64,000 nt of DNA from DATLRC01 sp035478435 (GCA_035478435.1 DATIJT010000022.1:1-64000), one strand, 5' to 3'. Shown: positions 31,914 to 41,177, counted from the stretch's first letter. The notes: generated by a model from the letters alone, not told the origin. Numbers and translations: made by a program.

Positions 31914-33688
31914 TCTCGCCGCAGCATGACTGTAAAGGCTTCCGCTGGGATGTCGACTTTGCCGAAGCGTTTTAGGCGCTTTTTGCCTTTGGCCTGTTTG
32001 GCCAGTACCTTCTTTTTGCGGGAAACATCGCCGCCGTACAGTCCGGTAGTCACGTCTTTGCGGTAGGCGCTGATGTCTTCGCGGGCGATGAACTTGCCGC
32101 CGATGGCCGCTTGTAGCGCCACTTGGAAGTTCTGGCGGGGAATTACTTCTTTCAGCTTGGCTACGATGTCGCGCCCCAGTTTTTCGGCTTCACTGCGGTG
32201 GACCATGACGGACAAAGCGTCTACCCGCTCGCCAGCCACGTAAAAATCTAGCTTTGCTAAATTCTCAGCCCGGTAATCATCCAGTTCGTAGTTGAACGAG
32301 CCGTAGCCGCTGGTCAGGCTTTTAAGCTGGTCGTAAAAATCGGTCAGCAAATTGGCCAGTGGGGCTTCAAAACTGATTAGCGCCCGGTCTTCCATGTAGC
32401 TTAGGTTTGTTTGAAGCCCGCGCTTGTTTGAAATTAGTTGGATGACTGGGCCAACGTAATTTTTCGGTACTATGATCTCGCCCTTAATCCATGGCTCGCG
32501 GATTTCTTGGATCTTAGCCGGGTCTGGCAAGTCAGTCGCGCTTTTAATGTCGAGCTCTTCACCATTCAGCAGCGTAACTTGGTAATCGGTCGACGGGTTG
32601 GTAACGACCAGTTCCAGATTGTATTCACGCTCCAAACGTTCTCGCACGATGTCCATGTGCAGCAGCCCCAGGAAGCCGATCCGCACGCCAAAGCCCAGTA
32701 CCGGCGAAGTCTCTGGCGTGAACTGCAAAGCCGAGTCGCTCAAGCTAAGTTTTTCGATAGCGTCTTTGAGCAGCTGGTAGTTTTCGTTGCTGTCGGGGAA
32801 AAAGCCGGCGTAAACGAATGGTTTTACGTCTTTATAACCTGGCAAGGCTTCGGTGGCCGGCTGGCCGGCCAGAGTGACCGTATCGCCCACTTTGGCTTCA
32901 CGGGTCGATTTAAGATTCGTAACAATGTAACCGATTTCACCACTGCTCAGGGTACGACCCTGTAGCATTTCAGGTTTAAGGCTGCCTACTTCTAAGGCGA
33001 TACCGGAAACATTTGTAGCCATCATTTTAATGTTAGAGTTTTTGTTGATCTCGCCATTGAAGACGCGAACGTACAGGATCACCCCGCGGTAATCGTCGTA
33101 GTAGCTGTCGAAAATCAGGGCTCGTGTAGCGTCGCCTGTTGAACTTTTAGGCGGAGGAACTTCTTTGATGATTCGTTCCAGGATATGTTCCACGCCTTGG
33201 CCGGTTTTAGCAGAGATTTTCAGAATATCTTCCCTTTTGCAGCCCAACAGACTTACGACTTCGGCGCTGACTTTTTCAACATTCGCGGCCGGCAGATCAA
33301 TTTTGTTCAGTATCGGGATGATCGTAAGATTGGCGGCGATGGCCAAGTAAACATTGGCCAAAGTCTGGGCCTGGATGCCCTGGCTGGCGTCCACCACCAG
33401 AAGAGCCCCTTCACAAGCCTGCAAACTGCGTGAAACTTCGTAGCTGAAATCGACATGACCGGGAGTGTCGATGAGGTTTAGCTCGTAACCCCTGTAATCC
33501 ATGCGTACTGGAGCTAGCTTGATAGTAATGCCCTTCTCTCGCTCTAAATCCATGCGGTCCAGGAGTTGCTCACGCATGTCCCGCTTTTCGACCGTGCCGG
33601 TCAACTCCAGCAAACGGTCCGCCAAAGTCGACTTGCCGTGGTCAATGTGGGCGATGATGCAGAAATTACGAATGTGGTCCTGAGTCAT
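31910..33688 (-). CDS. lepA: Elongation factor 4 (LepA)
   Basis: A 592-residue translational GTPase. G1 IAHIDHGKSTLADRL, G2 region EREKGITIK, G3 DTPGHVDF, G4 NKIDLP, then EF-G-like domains and the LepA-specific C-terminal domain with RKKKVLAKQAKGKKRLK. It acts on stalled or mistranslocated ribosomes. A TATAAT at 33698-33703 lies 9 nt from the ATG, consistent with a nearly leaderless transcript. Confidence 0.97.
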   Translation of the reverse strand: MTQDHIRNFCIIAHIDHGKSTLADRLLELTGTVEKRDMREQLLDRMDLEREKGITIKLAPVRMDYRGYELNLIDTPGHVDFSYEVSRSLQACEGALLVVDASQGIQAQTLANVYLAIAANLTIIPILNKIDLPAANVEKVSAEVVSLLGCKREDILKISAKTGQGVEHILERIIKEVPPPKSSTGDATRALIFDSYYDDYRGVILYVRVFNGEINKNSNIKMMATNVSGIALEVGSLKPEMLQGRTLSSGEIGYIVTNLKSTREAKVGDTVTLAGQPATEALPGYKDVKPFVYAGFFPDSNENYQLLKDAIEKLSLSDSALQFTPETSPVLGFGVRIGFLGLLHMDIVRERLEREYNLELVVTNPSTDYQVTLLNGEELDIKSATDLPDPAKIQEIREPWIKGEIIVPKNYVGPVIQLISNKRGLQTNLSYMEDRALISFEAPLANLLTDFYDQLKSLTSGYGSFNYELDDYRAENLAKLDFYVAGERVDALSVMVHRSEAEKLGRDIVAKLKEVIPRQNFQVALQAAIGGKFIAREDISAYRKDVTTGLYGGDVSRKKKVLAKQAKGKKRLKRFGKVDIPAEAFTVMLRRD

Positions 33689-33717
33689 ACCTAACAGATT
33701 ATATCAGAGGTTGGTGT

Positions 33718-33746
33718 TTGACACGAAGCTTGACGTAGTTTAAAGT
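33718..33746 (+). promoter_or_regulatory. Promoter giving a leaderless transcript
   Basis: TTGACA (33718-33723), 17-bp spacer, TAAAGT (33741-33746), then 7 nt to the ATG at 33754. No Shine-Dalgarno is present. Confidence 0.65.
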
Positions 33747-33753
33747 AATTTTT

Positions 33754-34116
33754 ATGAAACCTATTTATAAGACTTATTGTGATCTTGGTGGTGATTTTGA
33801 GAGATTAGTTGGCGTAGAATTAGGTGGACGGGACGATGCAATAATCGTAGCTTGTCAATTGGGTAAATATGCCTTGGAACAAACAGAGGAGTTAGGCAAG
33901 TCGGGGAGCATATTATCAATGGATCTTGACGGGATCAGATTAATTCTTGGACTCCAGGGAGTATTGTTAGAAGAAATAGCTAAGGGCAAGCGCGACAAAG
34001 CTTCTGAGCTAGACGTAAGTCCTAGAGAAGATGATGTGAGTTGGTGGCGACCTAATCTTCTAGCTTCAGCTATCGAACCAATTGTCGGCCCAGTAGAACT
34101 TAGAGCTACAGCTTAA
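33754..34116 (+). CDS. Small soluble protein of unknown function
   Basis: A 120-residue acidic protein beginning MKPIYKTYCDLGGDFERLVG, with no membrane segment or known motif. Expression seems to start from a leaderless promoter. The stop overlaps the murJ stop on the other strand by 3 nt. Confidence 0.6.
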   Translation: MKPIYKTYCDLGGDFERLVGVELGGRDDAIIVACQLGKYALEQTEELGKSGSILSMDLDGIRLILGLQGVLLEEIAKGKRDKASELDVSPREDDVSWWRPNLLASAIEPIVGPVELRATA

Positions 34117-35726
34117 ATATCAACCTTGACGGGTTTTAGGACTATTTTGCGCAAACGGCTTATAACGGGGCGAACTTCTTCCAGTTCAAACAGCGCTGAA
34201 ATACTCAGGTGTACTCCAAAAATAACCGCGGCGATCAAAAAAAACTTGCCGCCAAGAGTAATGAAACCAACATCTTTGGCTCCTAAGGGGTAGAGCGAAA
34301 TCATAACAAACCCGGCCACAACGCTAAAGCCGGTAACCGAAACGGTGCGTAGCACTCCGCCCCAGAACGAAGCGTCGAACAGGCCGTGGTCACGAAAAAG
34401 CATGATGACTGCCAAAATAACTACTTCGGTGCCAGCGACAATCGACTGGGCTAGAGCCAGCCCGGCTACGCCATAAGCGCTAGGCTGCGATAACTTCCAA
34501 GCCAAAAATATGTTGAAGCCAATGGTAAAAACCGACACCAGCAGCGGTGTCCGGGTATCTTTTTGGGCATAAAACCAACGCGACATAATCGAATACATAA
34601 TTCTGAAAAATATGGCTCCTGTTAGAAAACCGAATATTAAGGCAATGTCGGCATTATTGTTGGTGAAGATTAAACGCGCCAGATAAGCGCGGGCAAAGTA
34701 GCAAGTAGTGATTACTGGCAGGGTAATCCAGATCATCGCCCGTATAACCATTAGGAAATCTTTGCGAAAGAGATCGGAGCGGCCTTGGCTGAGCCGGGCA
34801 TTAAGCCGTGGAAAGGCCGCCGTGGAAATGGCCGTGCCGATCAGCAGAATAGGAGCCGTATGTAAGATGTAGGCGTTGTTATAATTACTGATGGCTGTAG
34901 CTCCGCCCAGGGCCGGGCGCGAAGCGAAATTGGTTTCCACGACGCTTTGGATCTGGTCCATTCCCTGATCCATGGAACGGGGCGGCAACTGCCGAAGCAT
35001 GGAGCGAAAATCGCTGCTGCGCCACATAATTTTGGGGTGCCAATGGAAATTCAACCGGGCAGAACCAATTGCTACCACTATCAGCTGCAAAATGGCGCCG
35101 ATGATGGCGCCTACGCCCAAGCCCACAATGCCAATATTATGGCGAAAGGCGTAGATGCTAAGGATGATTGAAAGGTTATAAAACAAGGGGGCTATGGCAT
35201 AGAAAAAGAACCGGCCCATGGTCTGTTGCGCACTTGTCAGGATACCGGATATGGTAAACAGTAGCGGGTTGAGCGCCAATAGCCTCATAAGCGTCGTGGC
35301 ATTAGTGAGCTGTTCAGGGTTCAAACCGGGCGCGACAACGTGGTGGATTAGTGGCCTGGCAAAAACCAGGATAATGACGGCCACGCCAGCCATGATGATG
35401 GCCAAGAAATTGAGTAACGAAGCCGACAACTCCCACAAACCCTTACGGTCGCCATGGTGCAGCCGGTCGGACAGATATGGCATGAAGGCTACACCGAGTG
35501 CCCCCGCCGCAATGGTATAAAAGAAGAAGTCGGGGATGCTGAAAGCCGCGAAATAAACACCGGCGTTCTGTCCAGCCAACGTATGCAAACTATTGAAGTT
35601 GGCATTGATGAGTTTGGTGCGCATAAACCCCAGTATTTGGCCAAAAAGTGAGGTAGTAACCAATAGCACCGCCACATTGCCAAGGCTCAGACGGCGCTTT
35701 GAGTTTTCCGGGGCGGTGGGATTCAT
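34113..35726 (-). CDS. murJ: Lipid II flippase MurJ
   Basis: A 537-residue MOP-superfamily protein with about 14 helices. MviN patterns are visible: GFMRTKLINANF near residue 33, DFFFYTIAAGALGVAFMPYLS, and SRWFYAQKDTRTPLLVS in the second half. It moves lipid II across the membrane for peptidoglycan synthesis, fitting murC and divIC elsewhere in the window. A polar N-terminal PTAPENSKRR stretch is short. Confidence 0.93.
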   Translation of the reverse strand: MNPTAPENSKRRLSLGNVAVLLVTTSLFGQILGFMRTKLINANFNSLHTLAGQNAGVYFAAFSIPDFFFYTIAAGALGVAFMPYLSDRLHHGDRKGLWELSASLLNFLAIIMAGVAVIILVFARPLIHHVVAPGLNPEQLTNATTLMRLLALNPLLFTISGILTSAQQTMGRFFFYAIAPLFYNLSIILSIYAFRHNIGIVGLGVGAIIGAILQLIVVAIGSARLNFHWHPKIMWRSSDFRSMLRQLPPRSMDQGMDQIQSVVETNFASRPALGGATAISNYNNAYILHTAPILLIGTAISTAAFPRLNARLSQGRSDLFRKDFLMVIRAMIWITLPVITTCYFARAYLARLIFTNNNADIALIFGFLTGAIFFRIMYSIMSRWFYAQKDTRTPLLVSVFTIGFNIFLAWKLSQPSAYGVAGLALAQSIVAGTEVVILAVIMLFRDHGLFDASFWGGVLRTVSVTGFSVVAGFVMISLYPLGAKDVGFITLGGKFFLIAAVIFGVHLSISALFELEEVRPVISRLRKIVLKPVKVDI

Positions 35727-35877
35727 AGTATCTTCATTTGTTTACTTCCATCCAGTATAAATCAGCACGGCATCTCTTAATAGGTGTTTTTGGCTGTTTT
35801 TGCCTTTTAGGCCTCAACTATCAAAATATATCTAGGTGGATAATTTTGTGATAGGGTCGATGATCTATGAAATGGGA

Positions 35878-35962
35878 TGTCGTCCCAGCGAAAGCTGGGA
35901 TCCAGTAAGACAATAAGGAATTTCCAATTTTGACTAGATTCCCGCCTTCGCGGGAATGACAG
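35878..35962. repeat. REP-like double hairpin repeat
   Basis: Two palindromes, TCCCAGCGAAAGCTGGGA and TCCCGCCTTCGCGGGAA, face each other about 40 bp apart, with the flanks TCCAG and CTAGA. The pattern is the widespread dispersed repeat known from many bacterial genomes. It fills most of the 304-bp spacer upstream of the 36031 gene together with that gene's promoter. Confidence 0.75.
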
Positions 35963-35993
35963 GATGTTGACATCTACATTTTATACTATATTA

Positions 35994-36021
35994 TTGACTT
36001 TTGTAAAATTAGGTGTAGAAT
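35994..36021 (+). promoter_or_regulatory. Promoter of the 36.0 kb gene, leaderless
   Basis: TTGACT (35994-35999), 16-bp spacer, TAGAAT (36016-36021), then 9 nt to the ATG with no ribosome site. Confidence 0.7.
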
Positions 36022-36030
36022 TTTAATATT

Positions 36031-36666
36031 ATGATTAGTAGTTTTGGGAAAGATATGGACTCTTTCCGGCGGTCTGCTTTGGAATCTATGACTGACAAGT
36101 TTATGGCTGCCGAGCCTGGCTCCCGAACTGAGTTTGAGCTTTCCTGTAGTGCTGTTACTAGTATTACTTCGGCATTGAGCTCCAGGGATCGCTACCTTTT
36201 CGCCCTTTATGGCCGTGAAGTAGCTGAAGACCCAGCTAAAGTCGTGCCTGAATACGACGACTTGGAAGCAACAGTTAGAAAGTGCTTAGGCCAGCCCGGC
36301 CTGATACACGAGGCCAGCGGGTTGGTCCGTCTTGGTAGGTTAGCCGGGGAAATCGAATATGATTCCAGGATTGGCCGGGCAACTGGTGACCCCACTGGTT
36401 CGCTGACCGTACCTTTATCCAGTAGTTTTATGACTAAGGTAATTCACGGGCAATTAGTCCCCAGTATGACTTCCGCAAACATCGACCATAGCACCAGTCG
36501 AAAAACCATTGAAGAGGGCAGCACCAGAGTCGCAACCGGCGGCGGCCGCTACGAGCACGAAAGAGACAGACATGATTTACACGCCGGGCAAACTGCAGTC
36601 AGAAAATGGCTGGATGAAAATACCGTAGGCATAGGCAACATCCTGCGCTTGATGCTTGATAATTAA
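36031..36666 (+). CDS. Soluble protein of unknown function
   Basis: A 211-residue protein with no signal peptide. A helical first half (to about 115) is followed by a Ser/Thr/Gly-rich region and a charged His-rich patch (YEHERDRHDLHAGQ) near 175-188. No family is recognised. The promoter spacing suggests a leaderless mRNA. Convergent with ftsH. Confidence 0.6.
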   Translation: MISSFGKDMDSFRRSALESMTDKFMAAEPGSRTEFELSCSAVTSITSALSSRDRYLFALYGREVAEDPAKVVPEYDDLEATVRKCLGQPGLIHEASGLVRLGRLAGEIEYDSRIGRATGDPTGSLTVPLSSSFMTKVIHGQLVPSMTSANIDHSTSRKTIEEGSTRVATGGGRYEHERDRHDLHAGQTAVRKWLDENTVGIGNILRLMLDN

Positions 36667-36683
36667 TAGGTTGGCAGGCTACT

Positions 36684-38552
36684 TTAATACAAAGCGGCGG
36701 CGGCAGGCATTTTGGAGCCTTTGAGGATTTCAGCGACTTCGGGAGCGTCAACGGTTTCTTTGGCTAGCAAGCGGTCTTTTAGGGCTTCCAGGTGTTCGAG
36801 GTTGGCTTTGATGACTGCCCTAGCGCGGTTGCCGGCTTCTTTTATCAGCGCTTCAACTTCTTCGTCTATGACTTTAGCAGTTTCGTCCGAATATTCGCGT
36901 TCGTGGACCAAGCGGTCGAGCATCATGCCGTCGTCAACGTGGAAAACTTGGTCGCGCAGTTTTTTGCCCATGCCCTGGTTGACGACCATGTCGCGAGCGA
37001 TTTCGGCTGATTTTTGCAGGTCGTTGCTGGCACCGGTGGTCACTTTGTCCAGTCCCAAAATTACTTCTTCGGCAATCCGGCCGCCCAGGCCGCGAGCCAA
37101 CATGTCTTTGAATTGGATGATCGATACAAACATCCGGTCTTCCGGCGGGATAAACCAGGTCACACCGCCGGTGCCGCCGCGGGGGATGATGGTGACTTTG
37201 TGGACCGGGTCGCTATCTGGCAGTACGTGGCCAACCAGGGCGTGGCCGGCTTCGTGGTAAGCAGTGGTGATTTTGTCGGCCTCCGTCATGACTTTGCTCT
37301 TGCGCTCCGGGCCGATGGCTACGCGTTCGAAAGCTTCGGTGACATCGCTTTGGGAAATCTGACTGTGGTTGTAACGGGCGGCGATGATGGCCGATTCGTT
37401 GGCGATGTTAGCCAGGTCGGCGCCCGAGCTGCCGGCGCTTTTAGCCGCCAGGGCGTCCAGGTCAACATCTTTAGCCAGTGGTTTTTTAGCGAAGTGCACT
37501 TTCAAGATGGCTTCACGGTCTTTACGGTCAGGCAAGCTAATGTTTACCCGCCGGTCGAACCGCCCGGGACGCAGTAGCGCCGGGTCCAGTACGTCGGCCC
37601 GGTTGGTGGCCGCTAGCACAATGACGTTTTGGCCTTGCTCGAAGCCGTCCATCTCTACCAAAATCTGGTTCAAAGTTTGCTCGCGCTCATCGTGCCCGCC
37701 GCCCATACCACTGCCGCGACGGCGGCCAACGGCGTCGATTTCGTCTATGAAAATGATGCAGGGGGCGTTTTTCTTGGCTTTGGCGAACAGGTCACGCACC
37801 CGTGAGGCGCCCACGCCCACGAACATCTCCACGAATTCCGAACCGGAGATGCTAAAAAACGGTACGTTAGCTTCACCGGCGGCTGCGCGGGCCAACAAAG
37901 TTTTACCGGTGCCGGGCGGGCCGACCAAAAGTACGCCTTTAGGAATGCGGGCGCCCATGCTGGCGAACTTTTTGGGGAATTTCAAAAATTCCACGACTTC
38001 CTGGAGGTCTTGCTTGGCTTCGTCGCTGCCGGCCACACCGTCAAAAGTGACCTTTTCCTTTTCATTGCCGTACAGCCGAGCCCGGCTTTTGCCAAAACTC
38101 AGCGCCTGGTTGCCCTGGCCCTGGGCGCTCCTGAGCATAAAAAACAGTACGGCGCTGATGATGACCACCGGCACTACCGTCTCGCCAACCGCTACCCAGG
38201 GTGAAGTGCCGTTGGAGGTCGGTTTGTAGGTGACTTGTAGTTTCTTCAGATCAAAACCTTGCTCCTTCAGGCTGGCGTTCGGGTCAATATGGGTGGTTAC
38301 GGACGGTGTTTTATCGCCCCTCTTGGTAATATCGAGCTGGTTACCATTAACTGCCACTGCGGAATATTTGCCGTTATTGGCTTCCTGGACAGCGGTAGTC
38401 AGGGGGATTTCATTAGCATTTTTTTGTTGGCCATAAGCCGCTATGACAATTAGTCCAAACAAGATAATCAGGGCTATAAAGCCAGCGTTCTTAACGCCCC
38501 GGCTACCTTTACCTGGTTTATTATCTCTGGAGCGCAAGGGTTTTTTATCCAT
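36684..38552 (-). CDS. ftsH: ATP-dependent zinc metalloprotease FtsH
   Basis: A 622-residue membrane AAA+ protease. N-terminal helix (about 24-42), extracytoplasmic domain, second helix (about 118-137), AAA domain with Walker A LVGPPGTGKTLLARA, Walker B CIIFIDEIDAVGRRRG, SRH ATNRADVLDPALLRPGRFDRR (in parts), and the M41 site TAYHEAGHALVGH. It degrades membrane and regulatory proteins. TATAAT at 38561-38566 lies 8 nt from the ATG. Confidence 0.98.
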   Translation of the reverse strand: MDKKPLRSRDNKPGKGSRGVKNAGFIALIILFGLIVIAAYGQQKNANEIPLTTAVQEANNGKYSAVAVNGNQLDITKRGDKTPSVTTHIDPNASLKEQGFDLKKLQVTYKPTSNGTSPWVAVGETVVPVVIISAVLFFMLRSAQGQGNQALSFGKSRARLYGNEKEKVTFDGVAGSDEAKQDLQEVVEFLKFPKKFASMGARIPKGVLLVGPPGTGKTLLARAAAGEANVPFFSISGSEFVEMFVGVGASRVRDLFAKAKKNAPCIIFIDEIDAVGRRRGSGMGGGHDEREQTLNQILVEMDGFEQGQNVIVLAATNRADVLDPALLRPGRFDRRVNISLPDRKDREAILKVHFAKKPLAKDVDLDALAAKSAGSSGADLANIANESAIIAARYNHSQISQSDVTEAFERVAIGPERKSKVMTEADKITTAYHEAGHALVGHVLPDSDPVHKVTIIPRGGTGGVTWFIPPEDRMFVSIIQFKDMLARGLGGRIAEEVILGLDKVTTGASNDLQKSAEIARDMVVNQGMGKKLRDQVFHVDDGMMLDRLVHEREYSDETAKVIDEEVEALIKEAGNRARAVIKANLEHLEALKDRLLAKETVDAPEVAEILKGSKMPAAAALY

Positions 38553-38586
38553 ACCGGGTTATTATACCGCCCTCTAATATTTTTGG

Positions 38587-39519
38587 CTAGCGCTCAGTGT
38601 GTTTGAGTGCCAAAAATTCTTTGCCTATTTGCAAGGACAGTCCTTGCAAAACGTCTAGCTGTTTGCCTGGCAAGCTGATTTTAGACCCGATCACTAATCT
38701 CTCCAGCGTCCGGCGGTCAAAATTCGGCACACCCCCTGCCCTGAGCCAAGCCGCCATGATTTCTCTGGCCACGGCATGCGGTAAACTAACAAACCATTGG
38801 CGGTCAAGCTGGCCGCTTTTAGGCTGAAGATGTAAGTGATTTGTAAGCGCCTGGTCAAGTTCGTCGTTAAGCCGTTTGGCAGTGACCAAAATCTCTAGTA
38901 GCTTCTGCCGGTCACTCTCCTGGAGTCGCGGCATCAAGCGGTGACGGATATGGTTGCGCAAATAATTCAAATCAGTATTTGTTGGGTCCTCCCGCCAGTC
39001 CAAACTATGGCTTTCGGCGTGATCAATAATTGCTTGTTTAGATATATCAAGTAAAGGCCGTCTTAAGTCATGGTTTGAAGCCAATGACGAAAGGCCTTTG
39101 CGCCCGGTGCCCCGGACTAAATTCAAGATGGCCGTTTCCAACAAATCGTCTTGGTGATGAGCCGTGATGATAGCCCTGGCGCCACTGGCACGCTGGACTT
39201 TGCGTAAAAATTGGTACCTGGCAGCCCTGGCAGTGGCCTCGCTGGCGTCCGGCCCTAAACGGCCTTCATCGTACACAAATGGCAAACCATATTTTCTAGC
39301 TAAAGCTTGGACGAACTGTCGGTCTTGGCTAGAGTCTTCACGAATTCCGTGGTCGAAATGAGCGACAATTAGTTGAAGGTCGAAGGTCGAAGGTCGAAAG
39401 CCTTGAACTTTGGACTTTGGACTTTGGACCTGTTTTGCGAGCAAGGCGAGCAAAACCACGGAGTCTACCCCACCGCTCACCGCTACCACATACTTACCTG
39501 ACTCAAGTTCAATATCCAT
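38587..39519 (-). CDS. tilS: tRNA(Ile)-lysidine synthase TilS
   Basis: A 310-residue N-type PP-loop ATPase with AVSGGVDSVVLLALLAK (about residues 13-29), FDHGIREDSSQD and ITAHHQDDLLETAILNLVRGTGRKGL (in parts). It converts C34 of the CAU-anticodon tRNA-Ile to lysidine so that it reads AUA; a candidate tRNA partner lies at 51317-51392. An insert around residues 32-47 (VQSPKSKVQGFRPSTFDLQ) is encoded by heptamer repeats and is not part of the family core. Confidence 0.94.
   Translation of the reverse strand: MDIELESGKYVVAVSGGVDSVVLLALLAKQVQSPKSKVQGFRPSTFDLQLIVAHFDHGIREDSSQDRQFVQALARKYGLPFVYDEGRLGPDASEATARAARYQFLRKVQRASGARAIITAHHQDDLLETAILNLVRGTGRKGLSSLASNHDLRRPLLDISKQAIIDHAESHSLDWREDPTNTDLNYLRNHIRHRLMPRLQESDRQKLLEILVTAKRLNDELDQALTNHLHLQPKSGQLDRQWFVSLPHAVAREIMAAWLRAGGVPNFDRRTLERLVIGSKISLPGKQLDVLQGLSLQIGKEFLALKHTER
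39375..39430. repeat. Two adjacent heptamer repeat tracts inside tilS
   Basis: Three GAAGGTC units at 39375-39395, then about three GGACTTT-type units up to 39430. Both tracts lie in the tilS reading frame and are translated as the Lys/Ser/Gln-rich insert. Confidence 0.8.
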
Positions 39520-39523
39520 AAGT

Positions 39524-39967
39524 TTACTTAAGTCTTTTAACTATATCGGCAGCTTTGCCACGAAGCGGAATAGGATTCATACCAATTATTTCTTCTAAGA
39601 AAGCTGATTCACTAGGCATGTCGTTTAGGATAAAAATCGGTTTGTTGAGGTAAAAAGCCAGCGCCATTTCCATCAGCACATTGCCGCCGATGTAGTTTGG
39701 TTTCCCGTGCTTTTCATGGTTGAGCACCAATATGGCGTCGCCTTTAGCGACTTCATCAAAATGGCCGCTCATCAGCGCCGTCTTTTTGTGGTAATCGCCG
39801 GCATCGCCAAACCAGGTTTTGTAATGGCCAACATCGTAGTCATCGGCCGCTTCCATGCGCAATGCCGTTGCTGGCACAATGACTTTATAGCCCAGGCTCT
39901 CAAGTTGTTCTTTTAATTCTATTGCCTGTTTGTAAAAATTAGCGCTCGAACAAATGGTGATGGTCAT
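39524..39967 (-). CDS. Nucleoside 2-deoxyribosyltransferase-like protein
   Basis: A 147-residue protein from ATG 39967, chosen because TATAAT at 39975-39980 lies 7 nt upstream; the longer reading to 40015 adds hydrophobic residues from the promoter. Features are TITICSSANFYKQAIELKEQLESLGY (in parts), GDAILVLNHEKHGKPNYIGGNVLMEMALA, with the Glu of the GxxxEMxxA motif typical of the fold, and KPIFILND. It probably binds nucleotides; the substrate is unknown. 5 nt upstream of tilS. Confidence 0.72.
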   Translation of the reverse strand: MTITICSSANFYKQAIELKEQLESLGYKVIVPATALRMEAADDYDVGHYKTWFGDAGDYHKKTALMSGHFDEVAKGDAILVLNHEKHGKPNYIGGNVLMEMALAFYLNKPIFILNDMPSESAFLEEIIGMNPIPLRGKAADIVKRLK

Positions 39968-40040
39968 GGCAATTATTATACTAGCTAGGTTCATCAAACC
40001 TAGAAAGCCATCCACGTATTTTCAGTTAATATTTAAAGTT

Positions 40041-40205
40041 ATAGCAACCCCAAAACAAAACGTGTCTTTTCCAGCCTGATGGATCAGTGAGTCAGAAACT
40101 GTCATTTCCGAGTGAGGCATATCTATAGATACGTTGAGTGAGGAATGACAGTTTCTGACTGCTGAGGCGCGGGCTGGAATGTGCGTTTTGTTTTGGGGTT
40201 GCTAT
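40041..40205. repeat. Long intergenic palindrome E3
   Basis: Arms at 40041-40062 and 40184-40205 pair perfectly over 22 bp (left arm begins ATAGCAACCCCAAAACAAAA). A nested stem pairs TTCCAGCC with GGCTGGAA, and an inner stem pairs CAGAAACTGTCATT with AATGACAGTTTCTG. The tip contains GAGGCATATC and GATACGTTGAG, resembling E6. It separates two divergent genes, and its right arm lies where the -35 region of the 40225 gene should be. Confidence 0.85.
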
Positions 40206-40224
40206 ATGTCTGTATAATTACCAT

Positions 40225-40821
40225 ATGTCTGAACGGTGTTACTTAACCATACTGGGATTACCAGCGGTAGGTAAATCTTCGGTGGCTAAACATGTAGCCT
40301 CTACTTTAGGCTTTAGCGTAGCTAGTAGCGGTGAGGTACTACGAACCCTGGCTGCCGAAAGGGGGCAAGCTTTAGAAAAGCGAAGCGATTACGCTAGCTT
40401 CCAGCGACAGGTGAGACACGATTTAGGAGAAACGGCTCTTATAGACATGTTGCTAGCCACTCCTGGCGATGGCCTTGTGATTGACTCTGTGCGCAACATT
40501 GGTGACTACATCCGCTTCAAGCAAGTGGGTGGCCAATCTATCGCCCTATTTTGTGATCCAAGGATCAGCTATGGCTTTGCCAGCAAGCGCCGTGATATTA
40601 AAGATTCTATCGGTACCGAGGAAGAATTCGTCGCGGCTTGCCGGGCTGAATATCACGAAACTTTGCCTAACGGCCAGACCGATCCCTATGGATTACATAC
40701 TTATACAATCATGTTAAATGCTGATCATATCATCCCAGCCGACGTTTCACTGGGTGTCGTCAAGAAAGAAGTTATGGCCGTCATAGAACAGCACGTTCTT
40801 AAGCTACCACTTGATACCTAG
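40225..40821 (+). CDS. P-loop nucleotide kinase-like protein
   Basis: A 198-residue protein with Walker A ILGLPAVGKSSVAKHVA (about 9-25), a following LGFSVASSGEVLRTLA as in adenylate/cytidylate or dephospho-CoA kinases, and VIDSVRNIGDYIRFK (Walker B-like). The lid is SKRRDIKDSIGTEEEF. The substrate is uncertain; a nucleotide or cofactor kinase is likely. TATAAT at 40213-40218 lies 6 nt from the ATG, so it is a leaderless start. Confidence 0.75.
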   Translation: MSERCYLTILGLPAVGKSSVAKHVASTLGFSVASSGEVLRTLAAERGQALEKRSDYASFQRQVRHDLGETALIDMLLATPGDGLVIDSVRNIGDYIRFKQVGGQSIALFCDPRISYGFASKRRDIKDSIGTEEEFVAACRAEYHETLPNGQTDPYGLHTYTIMLNADHIIPADVSLGVVKKEVMAVIEQHVLKLPLDT

Positions 40822-40875
40822 CCAACAGATGTAAATCGTGTTATATTTGCCTGAGCACTTAATCGTAAATGTCGC

Positions 40876-41038
40876 AACGCACGCATTTGGATGCTGGACT
40901 AGGCGCTTACGAGAAGCGTAGCGAAATGTATTTAACATACATAGAGCGAGCATCGGAGTAAGCAACAACGTCCAGCGCCAAAAGCATCAGCAGAGTCGTC
41001 AGCTCTGCTGGCGAGCAGGCTGATGCGATGCGTGCGTT
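40876..41038. repeat. Long intergenic palindrome E4 upstream of tRNA
   Basis: Arms AACGCACGCAT (40876-40886) and ATGCGTGCGTT (41028-41038) are perfect. Inside are two hairpins: one from GCTGGAC to GTCCAGC, with tip ATGTAT/ATACAT, and one from GCATCAGC to GCTGATGC, with CAGCAGAG/CTCTGCTG. The motif GAAGCG.AGCG, hairpin, GCGAGCATCG is shared with E7. It ends 2 bp before the tRNA gene. Confidence 0.75.
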
Positions 41039-41040
41039 AC

Positions 41041-41116
41041 GCCAGGGTAGCTCAGTGGTTAGAGCACAGGACTCATAAGCCTGGGGTCGTGAGTTCAAAT
41101 CTCACCCCTGGTACCA
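41041..41116 (+). tRNA. tRNA with CAT anticodon, probably elongator tRNA-Met
   Basis: A 76-nt cloverleaf with acceptor GCCAGGG/CCCTGGT (G1:U72 wobble), D arm GCTC/GAGC, anticodon loop CTCATAA, T arm GTGAG/CTCAC and encoded CCA. Position 31:39 is A/G, a mismatch at the top of the anticodon stem. Elongator Met is preferred because the CAT tRNA at 51317 looks more like tRNA-Ile2, but the two could be swapped. Confidence 0.9.
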
Positions 41117-41177
41117 AGCATAAGCATTATCACTTCCTCTCCATAAGGTCATTTTTATTTTTTGTTATGCTTATGTT

